Positions 16,331 to 24,954 of a stretch of DNA of 64,000 bases are shown piece after piece (the stretch's first letter is position 1; each line of letters begins with the position of its first letter). A program made the translations under genes and the position numbers. The notes under the pieces are model-generated. The model ran no database searches, was not told the DNA's origin, and worked only from the letters and a program-made list of their open reading frames with translations. The stretch comes from Bradyrhizobium sp. BRP22 (lineage in GTDB: Bacteria; Pseudomonadota; Alphaproteobacteria; Rhizobiales; Xanthobacteraceae). Where the stretch lies: positions 1 to 64,000 of the forward strand of contig NZ_JADYVX010000029.1 in assembly GCF_020194175.1 (NCBI RefSeq), read 5' to 3'.

Positions 16331-16694
16331 GTCACCGCCGCTTCCGATCCGCTCTGGCCGTCACCTGGCGATCACTAGGCCATCCCTTGGCCATCACCGC
16401 GACGTCGCCCGGGGATTGCCGACCACATGCGGCCGCTGGACACCGAGCGCTGCATCGAGAGGCGCTGGAGAAGCGGATCCGGGCGCATCCCGACGTGTCG
16501 CTGTGCATCGAGCCACAAACCCGTCACCACGATGACGCGGTGCGCAGCGCCCGGTTCGGCGGTGGCTAAAATTGAGGCTACCACGGCGACGTGCGAAATC
16601 GAAAGGCCTCTCGCGACTTTGCACTGGCGCAGCCGGAACTTTCGCCCTAATCTCTCATTAGCTTTGCAGTTTCATCCAGCAAGGGAGTGCGGGG
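16331..16694. other. Gene-free intergenic stretch
   Basis: About 360 bases between the divergent DedA gene and the following small genes. Frames through it show no family and no ribosome site. AGGGAGTGCGGGG just before 16695 is the likely ribosome site of the next gene. Confidence 0.45.
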
Positions 16695-16916
16695 ATGGCG
16701 ACGCAAATCGTGATGGATCACACTGGCGACAGCCGGCACAATTTCAATCCCGCCGACGAGAAGGCCCTGCGCGAGGCGCAACTGCGCTTCGACGCTCTGA
16801 TGAAGAGCGGCTACACCGCGGCGGTGCGGGATGTGTCGGGGCAGCCGAACGTGATCCGCTCGTTCGATCCCAAGGCCGAAGAGACGCTGTTCTATCCGCG
16901 ACTTGTCGGCGGCTAA
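16695..16916 (+). CDS. Conserved-type small hypothetical protein
   Basis: A 73-residue soluble protein beginning MATQIVMDHTGDSRHNFNPA, with EAQLRFDALMKSGYTAAV and a terminal DPKAEETLFYPRLVGG. It has a good ribosome site and normal codon use, so it is probably a real gene of unknown function. It is 8 bases upstream of the next small gene, likely co-transcribed. Confidence 0.65.
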   Translation: MATQIVMDHTGDSRHNFNPADEKALREAQLRFDALMKSGYTAAVRDVSGQPNVIRSFDPKAEETLFYPRLVGG

Positions 16917-16924
16917 GCCGGCCG

Positions 16925-17329
16925 ATGTCCGGCGGGCTGTCGCGGGCGTTCGCCGAGGCCGCGCGGCTGGCGCGCGCGGCCTGGCGGCGGTTTGTCGAAT
17001 ATTGCGTGCTGGATGACAGCCAGTCCCGCGGCCTGTCGCTGCTGAAGGAATGGCTGACGCCCGAGCAGCTCGCGCAATATGAGGCGAGCGGCCATTTCGA
17101 CGTGATCGGCTGTCACACCGGCAAACGCTACCGGATTCGTCACGGCACTGGCATGAACATCTATGAATTGGATGAACTCGGCCGGCTGCACGCCGGCTGG
17201 TGCTTCGTGCCCAGGGATACGCTGGTGGCCGGCGACGTCATGCTGGCGCAGAAGATCGCGCTCGAGGCCAATGAGCGCGCAGCGCTCGCGGTGGCGCGGA
17301 GCTTTCCGGTGCGCTGGCGGCCGACATAG
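16925..17329 (+). CDS. Hypothetical protein following the 73-residue gene
   Basis: A 134-residue soluble protein: a basic amphipathic N-terminal helix (SRAFAEAARLARAAWRRF), then YEASGHFDVIGCHTGKRYRI, ELDELGRLHAGWCFVP and a C-terminal LAQKIALEANERAALAVA helix. The middle resembles short beta-hairpin modules found in plant-associated alphaproteobacteria, without known role. Start ATG at 16925 is in a frame that is open further upstream, but the first gene's stop makes this the sensible choice. Confidence 0.65.
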   Translation: MSGGLSRAFAEAARLARAAWRRFVEYCVLDDSQSRGLSLLKEWLTPEQLAQYEASGHFDVIGCHTGKRYRIRHGTGMNIYELDELGRLHAGWCFVPRDTLVAGDVMLAQKIALEANERAALAVARSFPVRWRPT

Positions 17330-17355
17330 CTGGCCGCTGCTGACCGTCGTGATCC

Positions 17356-17916
17356 TTACCGCCGTGATAGCGGCGCGGGCGGCGGGGGCTCGGTAGTGCC
17401 GGGGCCGAGCGAGCGTTGCACCATCACGGTGTCGGCCCAGCGGCCGAAGCGATAGGCGACGCCGGGCAGGAGCCCGACGCGGGCGAAACCGAACCGCTCG
17501 TGCAGCGCCAGCGAGGCGGCGTTGTCGCTGTCGATATAGCCGATCATCTGGCGAAACCCGGCCGCCGCGCAGGCGTCGATCAGTTCGCCGAGCAGGAGGC
17601 GCCCGATGCCGCGGCCGACATGGTCGTGGCGGACATAGATCGAATGCTTTACTGCATAGCGATAGGCCGGTCGCTTCCGGAACAGCACCACATAGGCATA
17701 GCCGACCACATCTGCGCCGCGGATCGCAACCAAATGCGGCAGGCGATGGTTGCGGAAATTCTTGCGCCGGTCGCGAAAGTCATCCGGCTCCGGCACCCCG
17801 CTGTCCTCGACGCTGTCGTCGACGCCGCGCCGGATGTGGCGGCGGTAGATCGACAGCATGGCCTCGACATCGGCCTCACGCGACGGCCTGACGGTGATCC
17901 TGTCCTCGTTCAGCAT
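17356..17916 (-). CDS. GNAT-family N-acetyltransferase (phosphinothricin acetyltransferase-like)
   Basis: A 186-residue GNAT enzyme. ITVRPSREADVEAMLSIY opens the fold, HSIYVRHDHVGRGIGRLLL carries the acetyl-CoA pyrophosphate loop (V-x5-GRGIGRLL), and GYIDSDNAASLALHERFGF is motif B. It starts 6 bases after the stop of the decarboxylase gene and is surely co-transcribed with it, so an amine or amino acid product of the decarboxylase is a reasonable substrate guess. A Pro-rich tail closes the protein. Confidence 0.9.
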   Translation of the reverse strand: MLNEDRITVRPSREADVEAMLSIYRRHIRRGVDDSVEDSGVPEPDDFRDRRKNFRNHRLPHLVAIRGADVVGYAYVVLFRKRPAYRYAVKHSIYVRHDHVGRGIGRLLLGELIDACAAAGFRQMIGYIDSDNAASLALHERFGFARVGLLPGVAYRFGRWADTVMVQRSLGPGTTEPPPPAPLSRR

Positions 17917-17922
17917 CGGCCG

Positions 17923-20280
17923 TCACTCGGAAATCACGTAAGTGAACAGGCGTACGCGCCCCGCGCCGTCGATTTCCTTGTAGACGCCCTGGATCTCGAC
18001 CTCGAAGCCCGGAAACGCGTTGAAGGACGCCTCGAACATCTTCAGGTAATCGATCATTGGCCGGGTCCGTTCCGACAGCCGTTCGCCCGGCACGATGGTG
18101 GCGATGCCGGGCGGGTAGACCACGAACGGCGTCGCGGCGATGCGGCCCGAAATCTCGTCGATCGGCAGATAATCGACGTCGTTGCGGACGAGATAGCGTG
18201 ATGCTTCGCGCGGCGACATCGCGATATCGGGCAGGTGCTCGGGCAGGAACTGCTCGCGCTGCAGCGCGCTCACATCGGCCGCGCGGAAGAAGCGGTGCAT
18301 GTCGCCGCAGAGGTCGCGCAGGCGCACGCCGGCATAGCGGGCAGGCCGGCGGCGGAAGAATTCGGGGATGACGTCTTCGAGCAGCGCATTGTCGTCATGC
18401 AATTTCTTGAAGGCGACGAGCCCCGAGATCAGCGTCCCCGCCTTGCTCGCCTCGACGCCGGGGGTGAGCAGGAAGAGCAGCGAGTTGAGGTCATTCTTCT
18501 CGGCGACGATGCGGTTCTCGCGCAGATATTGCGCCACGACCGGGGCGGGGACGCCGTGCTCGGCATAGGCGCCGGTCGTGTGGTCGAATCCCGGCGTGAG
18601 CAGCGTCAGCTTGTTCGGGTCGGTCATGGCAAAGCCCGCCGTCATCCCGGGGAAGCCGTGCCAGGCACCGCCGGGCCCGAGCTGCCAGAATGCGGGATTG
18701 GTCGCGAGCTGGTCGGTGGAGATGGTTTCCCAGGCGACATTGTGCGCGCTGCCTTCGCGCGCGACGTCGGGGATCATCACGCGATCAGGCACGAATGGTT
18801 CGAAGAACCAGCGGCGCTCGGGACGGGCCTCGTTCTCCTCGAACTCGCGGCGGGTGGCGCGGATCTTCTTGCGCAGCTCGATGCCGAGCCGGATCGTGTC
18901 GTCCCACAACACCTCGCCGGAGCGGCCCTTCATCATCTGCGCGCCGACATCGAGCGAGGCGAACAGCGGATAGAACGGCGAGGTGGAGGCGTGCTGCATG
19001 AAGCTCTCGTTGAAGCGCCGGTGCTCGACCCGGCGCTTCTGGCCCTTGATGTGGCGGTCGCGGACGTGGATCTGCGAGGCCTGCGAAAAGCTCGCGAGCT
19101 GCTTGTGGGTCGATTGCGTCGCGATGATGCCGGGCGCCTCCGCGCCGAGATCGGCGAGGCCCATGGCGAAGCGGCCGGCATAGATCGGGTGGAACTTCAT
19201 GAAGCCGGCCCAGGCTTCGTCGAACAGGATGTAGTCGCAGAGATGGCCGATGCGCCTCAGGATCATTTCTGCGCTGTGGATGGTGCCGTCATAGGTGCAC
19301 TGCTCCACGACGGCGACGCGGAAGGGGCGCGGCCGCTTCCAGGCGTCCTTGTCCTTGACCAGGGGATGGTTGCGGATGCGCTCGCGCAAGGCGGCCTCAA
19401 CCAGCACGTCCCAGCGCATCGGCCCGATCAGGCCCCAGGCGTTGCGCTCGGTCGGCACATAGACCGGGATGCCGCCGCCGAGCAGCAGCGCGCCATGGTG
19501 GGCGGCCTTGTGGTTGTTGCGATCGAACAGCACGAGGTCGCCGTCGGTGACCAGCGAGCCGAGCGCGACCTTGTTGGACGTGGAGGTGCCGTTGAGCACG
19601 AAATAGGTCTTCTCCGCGCCGAAGATTTTTGCCGCTTCCTTCTGCGCCCGCAGCGCCGGTCCCTCATGGGTGAGGAGATCGCCGAGGTCGAGCACGGAGT
19701 TGTCGAGGTCGTCGCGGAATACGGCTTCGCCGAGATGCTCGACGAAGACGCGTCCGATCGGGCTGCGGCTGTAGAACACGCCGCCATTGTGGCCGGGGCA
19801 GGTCCAGAGCTGGTTGCCTTCCTCGGCATAGTCGACCAGCGCGCCGAAGAACGGCGTCTTCAGCGTCTCGGCATATTGCTTGAGACGGCTGATCAGGTTC
19901 TTGGCGATGAAGGGCGGCGTTTCCTCGGACAGGAACACATAGCCGTCGATGAAATCGAGCACCTCGACCGGCAGGTCCTCGAACCGCTTGCGGCGGATCA
20001 GGAGGATGATCGGGAAGTCGAGGCCGCGCCGTCGCATCAGGTTGATCAGCGAAGCAGTCTTGCCCTCCAACCCTTTCTTGCCCCAGTCCACCACCATGCA
20101 GCCGATCGCCGCATCCGTCTGCACCGCGATCTCGGCGTCCTCGAGCTTGCGGGCGCGCACGACCTCGAAGCCGGAACGCTGGATCTCGTCGATGATCTGG
20201 TTGAAGCGGATGCCCTCGAGATCCTCCGGATCGAACACGGGCGCCGCGAACAGGAAGGTGAAGCGTCGGAAATAGTCCAT
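17923..20280 (-). CDS. Orn/Lys/Arg decarboxylase (fold-type I, PLP)
   Basis: A 785-residue decarboxylase of the inducible-lysine/arginine/ornithine family. An N-terminal response-regulator-like wing domain (about residues 1-130) precedes the PLP domain: NGTSTSNKVALGSLV, the FDEAWAGFMKFHPIY aspartate motif and the PLP lysine in TQSTHKQLASFSQAS. The C-terminal domain follows (GFEVEIQGVYKE near the end). Length matches the family (about 710-790). It makes a polyamine precursor and consumes protons; which amino acid is used cannot be read from sequence. Start ATG at 20280, a further 13 codons upstream being unsupported. Confidence 0.93.
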   Translation of the reverse strand: MDYFRRFTFLFAAPVFDPEDLEGIRFNQIIDEIQRSGFEVVRARKLEDAEIAVQTDAAIGCMVVDWGKKGLEGKTASLINLMRRRGLDFPIILLIRRKRFEDLPVEVLDFIDGYVFLSEETPPFIAKNLISRLKQYAETLKTPFFGALVDYAEEGNQLWTCPGHNGGVFYSRSPIGRVFVEHLGEAVFRDDLDNSVLDLGDLLTHEGPALRAQKEAAKIFGAEKTYFVLNGTSTSNKVALGSLVTDGDLVLFDRNNHKAAHHGALLLGGGIPVYVPTERNAWGLIGPMRWDVLVEAALRERIRNHPLVKDKDAWKRPRPFRVAVVEQCTYDGTIHSAEMILRRIGHLCDYILFDEAWAGFMKFHPIYAGRFAMGLADLGAEAPGIIATQSTHKQLASFSQASQIHVRDRHIKGQKRRVEHRRFNESFMQHASTSPFYPLFASLDVGAQMMKGRSGEVLWDDTIRLGIELRKKIRATRREFEENEARPERRWFFEPFVPDRVMIPDVAREGSAHNVAWETISTDQLATNPAFWQLGPGGAWHGFPGMTAGFAMTDPNKLTLLTPGFDHTTGAYAEHGVPAPVVAQYLRENRIVAEKNDLNSLLFLLTPGVEASKAGTLISGLVAFKKLHDDNALLEDVIPEFFRRRPARYAGVRLRDLCGDMHRFFRAADVSALQREQFLPEHLPDIAMSPREASRYLVRNDVDYLPIDEISGRIAATPFVVYPPGIATIVPGERLSERTRPMIDYLKMFEASFNAFPGFEVEIQGVYKEIDGAGRVRLFTYVISE

Positions 20281-20385
20281 CGGTGTCCTCGGAATGGTCC
20301 GAGCGAGCTGTCGGCACATTTCGTGACAGGCAGATGACGATGGCGCCGGCGGGGGGAAATTATGCCTGGGTGGACCGAGGCAACT

Positions 20386-21537
20386 TCAATCCGGTGGACC
20401 TTGCTTCGGATATTCGAGCTGCATGGCGACGAAGTCGGCCGTGCGCCCTCCGTAGCGCGCCTCGATCCGCTGCAGGCTCTGGTCCAGCGCTTGCGCCGGC
20501 GGCAGCGACCCGACCGGTTGCAGCAATCGCTCCGCGGGCCAGTCGGTCGCGACCTGATCCGGAACGATGCGCAGTCCGTTGCGGCTCGGCTGCGCCTCCG
20601 CCGTCGCGGCAAAGGTCACCGCCCGCGAACGATAGGTCCGCGACCAGGCGTCGGCTGCAAGCGCGAGCGAGACTTCGTCAATGCCGGGTGCAAGCGCGAT
20701 GCCGAGCTGCTCGCGGTCCCAGAAGGCGAGCGTGTTCTGGATCGCCGTCAGCGCGAATGGCCGCGTGAACTGGAACGCGCCGCTGTCGTGACGCGCATCC
20801 CAGCGGGGAAGGCCGATCTCGCGTGCGACCGCTTGCGCCTTGTCGCGACCGGCGATCGCCTCGATCAGCGTGAGCGACATCGGCATCGAGGCTGTGATCC
20901 CCGTTGTGGTCGCCACGCCCTGGTCGACCACGATCCTGCGATCCCTGATGTATTCGATCGCGGGATGTTTCTCGCGCAGCTTTTTCAGGGAGTACCAATG
21001 CGTGGTCGCCCGCTTGCCGTCGAGCAGGCCGGTGCTGGCGACCACCATGGTGCCGACGCAGACGCCAACGATAGTCGCGCCCTTTCGCGCCTGGTCCCTG
21101 ATCCATTGCACGACGGCTGGATCGTCATCGCGGCTCATCGCTGGCACGATGACATAATCGGCACCGTCAGGATGTTGCGCATCGAACGCCGCGATGGTTG
21201 CGTCCGGCTCAACCTTCAGCACCGGAAACAGCGTCACCGGTCCGGGTCCTGTCGAAAGCGTCATCACGTCGGCGACGTCGGCGCGCTTGAGGATGCCGTA
21301 GGGCATCAGATAGTCGGTGGTCTCGGTCTGCTCGTTGATGCCGACGATCGCGATCAGCGGTCGTTGCCGCTTCGGGGGCTTCAACGCCGTGATGGTCGCA
21401 TCAGCCTCCTGGCTCGCGATCGGCGGCGCGCTTCCAAGCGCTGGCGCCGAGGGCAGCGTCAGAAGCCAGCCGCCACCGATGATCGGGAAAAGCGCGGCAG
21501 CGGCAAGACCGCCCCACGCAAGAAGCCGCCAGTTCAT
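20386..21537 (-). CDS. Membrane-anchored DJ-1/PfpI (GlxA-type) protein
   Basis: A 383-residue protein. An N-terminal hydrophobic anchor (LLAWGGLAAAALFPIIGGGWLL) leads to a DJ-1/PfpI class I glutamine amidotransferase-like domain with the nucleophile elbow GVCVG (IVGVCVGTMVVASTGLLDG) and a following ATTHWYSLKKL, as in the N-terminal half of GlxA regulators. No AraC helix-turn-helix domain follows; instead the C-terminal 150 residues are of unknown type. It is therefore a sensor- or enzyme-like relative, not a transcription factor. Confidence 0.83.
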   Translation of the reverse strand: MNWRLLAWGGLAAAALFPIIGGGWLLTLPSAPALGSAPPIASQEADATITALKPPKRQRPLIAIVGINEQTETTDYLMPYGILKRADVADVMTLSTGPGPVTLFPVLKVEPDATIAAFDAQHPDGADYVIVPAMSRDDDPAVVQWIRDQARKGATIVGVCVGTMVVASTGLLDGKRATTHWYSLKKLREKHPAIEYIRDRRIVVDQGVATTTGITASMPMSLTLIEAIAGRDKAQAVAREIGLPRWDARHDSGAFQFTRPFALTAIQNTLAFWDREQLGIALAPGIDEVSLALAADAWSRTYRSRAVTFAATAEAQPSRNGLRIVPDQVATDWPAERLLQPVGSLPPAQALDQSLQRIEARYGGRTADFVAMQLEYPKQGPPD

Positions 21538-21799
21538 TGCCTACGTCGCTCGATGAGTTCACCAGGTCGCCTCTGCCGCGCAAACTAGCCGCTCACGGCG
21601 CGCTCCGAAATGACGCAAATCCGGCAAAAACCGACACAAGGGCAGCGGCGGATCGCAGTGAACGTCGGTCGAAGGCTCCTTGCCGACTTATTCCCCTTCT
21701 TGGGCGCGCCTGGCGAAAAAATTCTCCGTGCTCTCCGGCGGAATAGACCGCGCCTGCGCATGTCCTACTCATGCAAGCCACTTCCTTACAGGAGCTATC

Positions 21800-22189
21800 A
21801 TGAAGAACCCGTCGTTTGCTTTCGCACTCGCCACCGTCATTTCGCTGGCGGCAGTCTCCGCAGCGCTTGCCGCGCCGCCGACCAAGACCGGCACCACGGC
21901 GAAGGGAACTGTGCTGACGGATGCGAAGGGCATGACCCTCTATACCTTCGACAAGGATTCCGATGGCAAGTCGGTCTGCAACGGCCCGTGCGCGACCAAT
22001 TGGCCGGTGCTGAAGGCCGAGGCGAGCGACAAGTCAGGCGAGGGCTACACCATCATCACGCGTGACGACGGCTCCAAGCAGTGGGCCTACAAGGGCAAAC
22101 CGCTGTACACCTTCGCCAAGGACCAGAAGCCCGGCGACATCACTGGCGACGGATTTCTGAACGGCGCCTGGCACCTCGCGCAACCCTGA
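21800..22189 (+). CDS. Secreted COG4315-like repeat protein
   Basis: A 129-residue exported protein. Signal peptide (MKNPSFAFALATVISLAAV, cleavage near ALA-A) and two copies of the family's repeat: GMTLYTFDKDSDGKSVCNGPCATNWP and KPLYTFAKDQKPGDITGDG, ending GAWHLAQP. This LYTFD.D..GKS.C.G.CA..WP pattern is a conserved secreted repeat of unknown function, with Cys residues that may hold a metal or disulfide. Start follows ACAGGAGCTATC. Confidence 0.88.
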   Translation: MKNPSFAFALATVISLAAVSAALAAPPTKTGTTAKGTVLTDAKGMTLYTFDKDSDGKSVCNGPCATNWPVLKAEASDKSGEGYTIITRDDGSKQWAYKGKPLYTFAKDQKPGDITGDGFLNGAWHLAQP

Positions 22190-22252
22190 GGTTGATCTCG
22201 GAAATGTGAGAGGCGCGGATCAGCGCAGCCGTTGTGGCAAGCTATCGCGCCG

Positions 22253-22696
22253 TCATCTCGTGTGTCCCCACGCCTCGTCCCAGTCAGCACCGGCCGCGTC
22301 CACGACGCGGCCGTCGGCTTCGAAGAACTTGTTCGGCACCTGGAAGATCGCGAGGATCAGTCCGCCTTCGGGGCACCAGGCAACGTGGCGGCTGCCGGCT
22401 TCGCGCCAGATGAACTCGCCCGACTTCGCGGCAGTGCCCTGCGCCGGGCCTTCCTTGTCGACGAGCGAACCTTCGAGCACGTAGGTCTGCTCGATGTTGA
22501 CGTGTTCGTGATCGGGCAGCACCGCGCCCGGTGCAAAGCGCATCAAGGCCGTCATCAAGCCGGTCTTGCGGTCGAACAGCAGCGTCTTGGCCTCGCAGCC
22601 GGGGAAACGGGTCTTTTGCCACGCCATTTCCTGCGGGCGCACGAGATGTGAATGCGTGTCGGCAGTCTGATGCGCCTGCGGCGTCGCAGCGTCCAT
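22253..22696 (-). CDS. Cupin-domain protein
   Basis: A 147-residue single-cupin protein. Motif 1 reads PDHEHVNIEQTYVLEGSL (two His and Glu metal ligands) and motif 2 lies in REAGSRHVAWCPEGG (His ligand). Such ChrR-like or dioxygenase-like cupins bind a metal; the reaction is unknown. Start follows GGAGGAACGCC. Confidence 0.87.
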   Translation of the reverse strand: MDAATPQAHQTADTHSHLVRPQEMAWQKTRFPGCEAKTLLFDRKTGLMTALMRFAPGAVLPDHEHVNIEQTYVLEGSLVDKEGPAQGTAAKSGEFIWREAGSRHVAWCPEGGLILAIFQVPNKFFEADGRVVDAAGADWDEAWGHTR

Positions 22697-22759
22697 GGCG
22701 TTCCTCCGGTTTCGTTGAACCGAAGGGATGATAGCCGGATCGCGCCGCCGCGTCAGCGA

Positions 22760-23314
22760 TTACCGCAACCCCTCATAGACCATGAAGCCGCGCGCGATCG
22801 CCAGCTTTCGCAGTGCACGCGGCACGAAACGTTCCGGCGGATGCAGATAGCGCCACGAGGTCAGCGTGAAATCGGAGAACGTGGTCGCAACACTTTCGAT
22901 CGGCGCGAGCAGGCCGGTGAGGCTCACCGGCACGTGTGCACGGTTGTTGAAGGGGAGCAGCAGCAGTTCAAGATGCTCCGGCGTGCCCGCCTGGCTCGAT
23001 GCCGTGACGCCGGCGATGGCGGGCAGCGTCTCCTCGGCGACAAAGGTGACGATGTCCTCGATCTCGCTGCGGCTATCGCCGGTGAACAGCCCGGTAAAGC
23101 TCTTGTCCTTCAGGTCGCGGCCGAGCAGGGCGCAGACGCGCGTACCGGCGACGCGAAAGGGAAAGCCCGCCTCATGCTCGTAGGACAGGACAAAAATGTC
23201 GCCGAGCCGGTCGCGAACGGCCTCGGGATCGAGGTCGCAGCGATCGGGCGCACGCGCGTTGCCACGCGTCTTGTCCCAATAAGCGAAGAATTCGCGGCTT
23301 CCCGGATGCTTCAT
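22760..23314 (-). CDS. PAS_5 (PF07310)-type PAS-domain protein
   Basis: A 184-residue soluble protein in the alphaproteobacterial PAS_5 style: KHPGSREFFAYWDKTRG at the start, DIFVLSYEHEAGFPFRVAGTRVCALLGRDLKDKSF in the PAS core and LLLPFNNRAHVPVSLTGLLAP further on. These single-PAS proteins are common in bradyrhizobia with unknown ligands and outputs. Start ATG at 23314 is taken because an AAGG lies 7 bases upstream; the frame stays open further. Confidence 0.85.
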   Translation of the reverse strand: MKHPGSREFFAYWDKTRGNARAPDRCDLDPEAVRDRLGDIFVLSYEHEAGFPFRVAGTRVCALLGRDLKDKSFTGLFTGDSRSEIEDIVTFVAEETLPAIAGVTASSQAGTPEHLELLLLPFNNRAHVPVSLTGLLAPIESVATTFSDFTLTSWRYLHPPERFVPRALRKLAIARGFMVYEGLR

Positions 23315-23461
23315 TAAATAACCTTGCCTCGCACTTGCGGTTGCCGGGACACATCTGTCCCGCTTTCGCGCAAGCTCGTTCATTCTCTGTAGTGCAAGGG
23401 AACTTTTGCAGCGTCCATGCCGCGGCCATGTTTTGGCAGGCTTTTCGGCAGCTTTGGGGTG

Positions 23462-23476
23462 TTAAGGTTAAATTAA
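23462..23476. promoter_or_regulatory. CtrA-type box
   Basis: TTAAGGTTAAATTAA is a perfect TTAA-N7-TTAA. It lies about 150 bases upstream of the PAS_5 gene on the minus strand and just before the possible small RNA on the plus strand. Confidence 0.5.
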
Positions 23477-23657
23477 CTATGAGCTTGGCGCTGCCCGCAT
23501 GTCCCTCTACTGTCCACTCATTCCCGTTCTTGCCGGCTGTTCTCCAGGGGCCGGCGGGTTCGTACACAGGTGGCGTCAAACAATCAGGTCATCGCGCGGG
23601 GAGGGGTGGGGGATGTCCCCCGTCCCTTTGGGTGTGACAAGACCGAAAGCAACAGAG

Positions 23658-23690
23658 GGGCGGGCTTCTCAGGGCCCGCCCTTATTCCTT
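23658..23690 (+). terminator. Rho-independent terminator overlapping the left att-like repeat
   Basis: Perfect 8-bp stem GGGCGGGC (23658-23665) / GCCCGCCC (23674-23681) with an 8-base loop and a TTATTCCTT tail. The tail and right arm form part of the 25-base direct repeat that also appears at 27875-27899. Confidence 0.8.
23666..23690 (+). repeat. Left att-like direct repeat of the relic element
   Basis: TTCTCAGGGCCCGC then CCTTATTCCTT; 23 of 25 bases match 27875-27899 in direct orientation. The last codons and stop of the integrase relic overlap this repeat, as expected at the int end of an integrated element. Confidence 0.6.
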
Positions 23691-24200
23691 AGACGATTTT
23701 TTTTCTTGGTTTTTCGCCGTTCTGGCAAACCTGGGCCGCCCTGTTGGCTAAATCCTGTTCTGTTCATGTTCCCGGTGAACGCGTGGATAACCTTCAGCTC
23801 ATTCTCCACGTGCCGCGTTTAGTGGGCACTCCATTCGCTTGTCGCGATCACCGAGCGCTGCCGCCACTTGCTCGTCGGTGGCACCGGTCTCGCGCTTCCT
23901 TTGCCGCGGCGAAGGTGACGCGCAGGCCATGCATCGTCAGGCCTTCGCCGACCAGCCTTCCTTCTTCAGCGCGCTGATGAAGTTGCTGAACTGCCGGCCA
24001 AGCTGGCGCGGTGTATCCCATGGACCTCCGGTGTGCTTCGTCGCGATCAAGGTGGACGTCGGCGTCAGCCCGTCTGCGATTTGAGGTTGAGCCAATTGCA
24101 GCAGGCGACGACCGGACACAGCCCGCTACGCGAACAGATCGGCTCCGGACGGCGTGATCTTCACGTAAAGTGCCGCTCGCATGCATCCAGAGGCAACCGC
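23669..24200 (-). pseudogene. Tyrosine recombinase (integrase) pseudogene, C-terminal catalytic part
   Basis: Pieces in three frames join into one integrase C-terminus: GGPWDTPRQLGRQFSNFI and ALKKEGWSAK, then LTMHGLRVTFAA (the HxLR box), then TGATDEQVAAALGDRDKRM, then AH-stop-TRHVENELKVIHAF. At least three frameshifts separate them. The catalytic tyrosine, expected in AHYTRH, is replaced by TAA. The N-terminal arm- and core-binding domains are missing or unrecognisable. The protein's tail runs to a stop at 23669 inside the att-like repeat. It is clearly dead. Confidence 0.82.
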
Positions 24201-24248
24201 GCTCGATCGCGAACCTGAGGCAGGCGTTAGATTCGGCCGGCGGCCTTT

Positions 24249-24416
24249 TTAGTTTGCCTTGTTGTAGTTTTGGATCGCAAGCCAAACACCAAGTTCTTCC
24301 TCGACGATTTTGATCGCGCGTGCGGCGTCCTCTGACTTCACGAGACCCGCAACGACAAGAGTTCCGACAATAAATTCGCCCGCGGAGACCGTGTCTGGCC
24401 TTTGGTTAGATTGCAT
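24249..24416 (-). CDS. Small acidic peptide, hypothetical
   Basis: Fifty-five residues: MQSNQRPDTVSAGEFIVGTL, then VVAGLVKSEDAARAIKIVEE, ELGVW and an IQNYNKAN end. A GGAG lies 8 bases before the ATG and the protein has a plausible two-helix pattern. Close behind the integrase relic on the same strand, so perhaps an element passenger or excisionase-position gene, though it shows no helix-turn-helix. Real-gene status rests on ribosome site and composition. Confidence 0.55.
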   Translation of the reverse strand: MQSNQRPDTVSAGEFIVGTLVVAGLVKSEDAARAIKIVEEELGVWLAIQNYNKAN

Positions 24417-24511
24417 CGCATCAGCTCCGCTACGGACCCACGAGCAAATTAGGACACTCCCAAAATCAATTTAGCACACCGAGTCGGCGTTGGGACGCTC
24501 TTCGACGAACT

Positions 24512-24893
24512 TCATGCATCTGATCTCTTGTGCCAAGGTCGGCTTCGGTCCTGCGAGATTCTCCGGGCCTCCGCAATGTCCTCTTCGCTCAGCCGCGGGT
24601 ACACCCGCAGCCAAGTCGCCATGAAGTGGGCCTTGGCGCTTTTCGAGGTCCAAACCGCTGCCGCGGTGATCGGGTAGTTGGGGGACGTTGGGCAGGATGA
24701 CTGCCCAGTTCTAAATGTCGTGGCCGCCGACTCCGTGGCTGCTGTAGATGCGCCCAATCGGAAGGTCATCCCAGACGACCACATAGTCGCCTTCGCGCCT
24801 CTCGCCGCCGATTATGGTGGGACGGAGGAAGAGTTCGGAAGGTGGCACGGAACATGGCCCGAAGATAGCCCGTGCCGGGCAGACATCAACCAC
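24512..24893 (-). pseudogene. Decayed hypothetical gene of the relic element
   Basis: Read across frames it gives GDYVVVWDDLPIGRIYSSHG, a stop where Trp is expected before NWAVILPNVPQLPDHRG, and after a frameshift AKAHFMATWLRVYPRLSEED. This is the layout of small bradyrhizobial proteins with V-GRI...W-W then a LEEAK..F...W helix; their function is unknown. One stop and at least one frameshift mark it as broken. Confidence 0.6.
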
Positions 24894-24954
24894 TCAGATG
24901 ACCATTATGAACGGTCACCATCGCGTACAAGGCACGCCACCGTGGGAGTGTGTG

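Larger units (their letters stand above)
23490..23690 (+). ncRNA. Possible small RNA ending at a strong terminator
   Basis: No credible protein is encoded in these 200 bases, but there is ordered structure: a GCCGGC-containing hairpin near 23533-23560, GGGGGA-TG-TCCCCC near 23610-23623, then the terminator. The sequence does not match SRP RNA, tmRNA or RNase P RNA motifs that I know. Integrases often insert in small RNA ends, which adds weight. Boundaries and existence are inferences. Confidence 0.3.

Noticed and set aside
18235..20337. A 700-codon open frame on the plus strand opposite the decarboxylase gene
   Set aside because: It is the antisense of a gene with clear family motifs; its composition (Ala, Arg, His, Asp, Val-rich, no domain) is the usual mirror of GC-rich codon bias.
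23172..23579. A 135-codon minus-strand frame overlapping the PAS_5 gene start
   Set aside because: It overlaps the conserved part of the PAS_5 gene in another frame and crosses the CtrA-type box.
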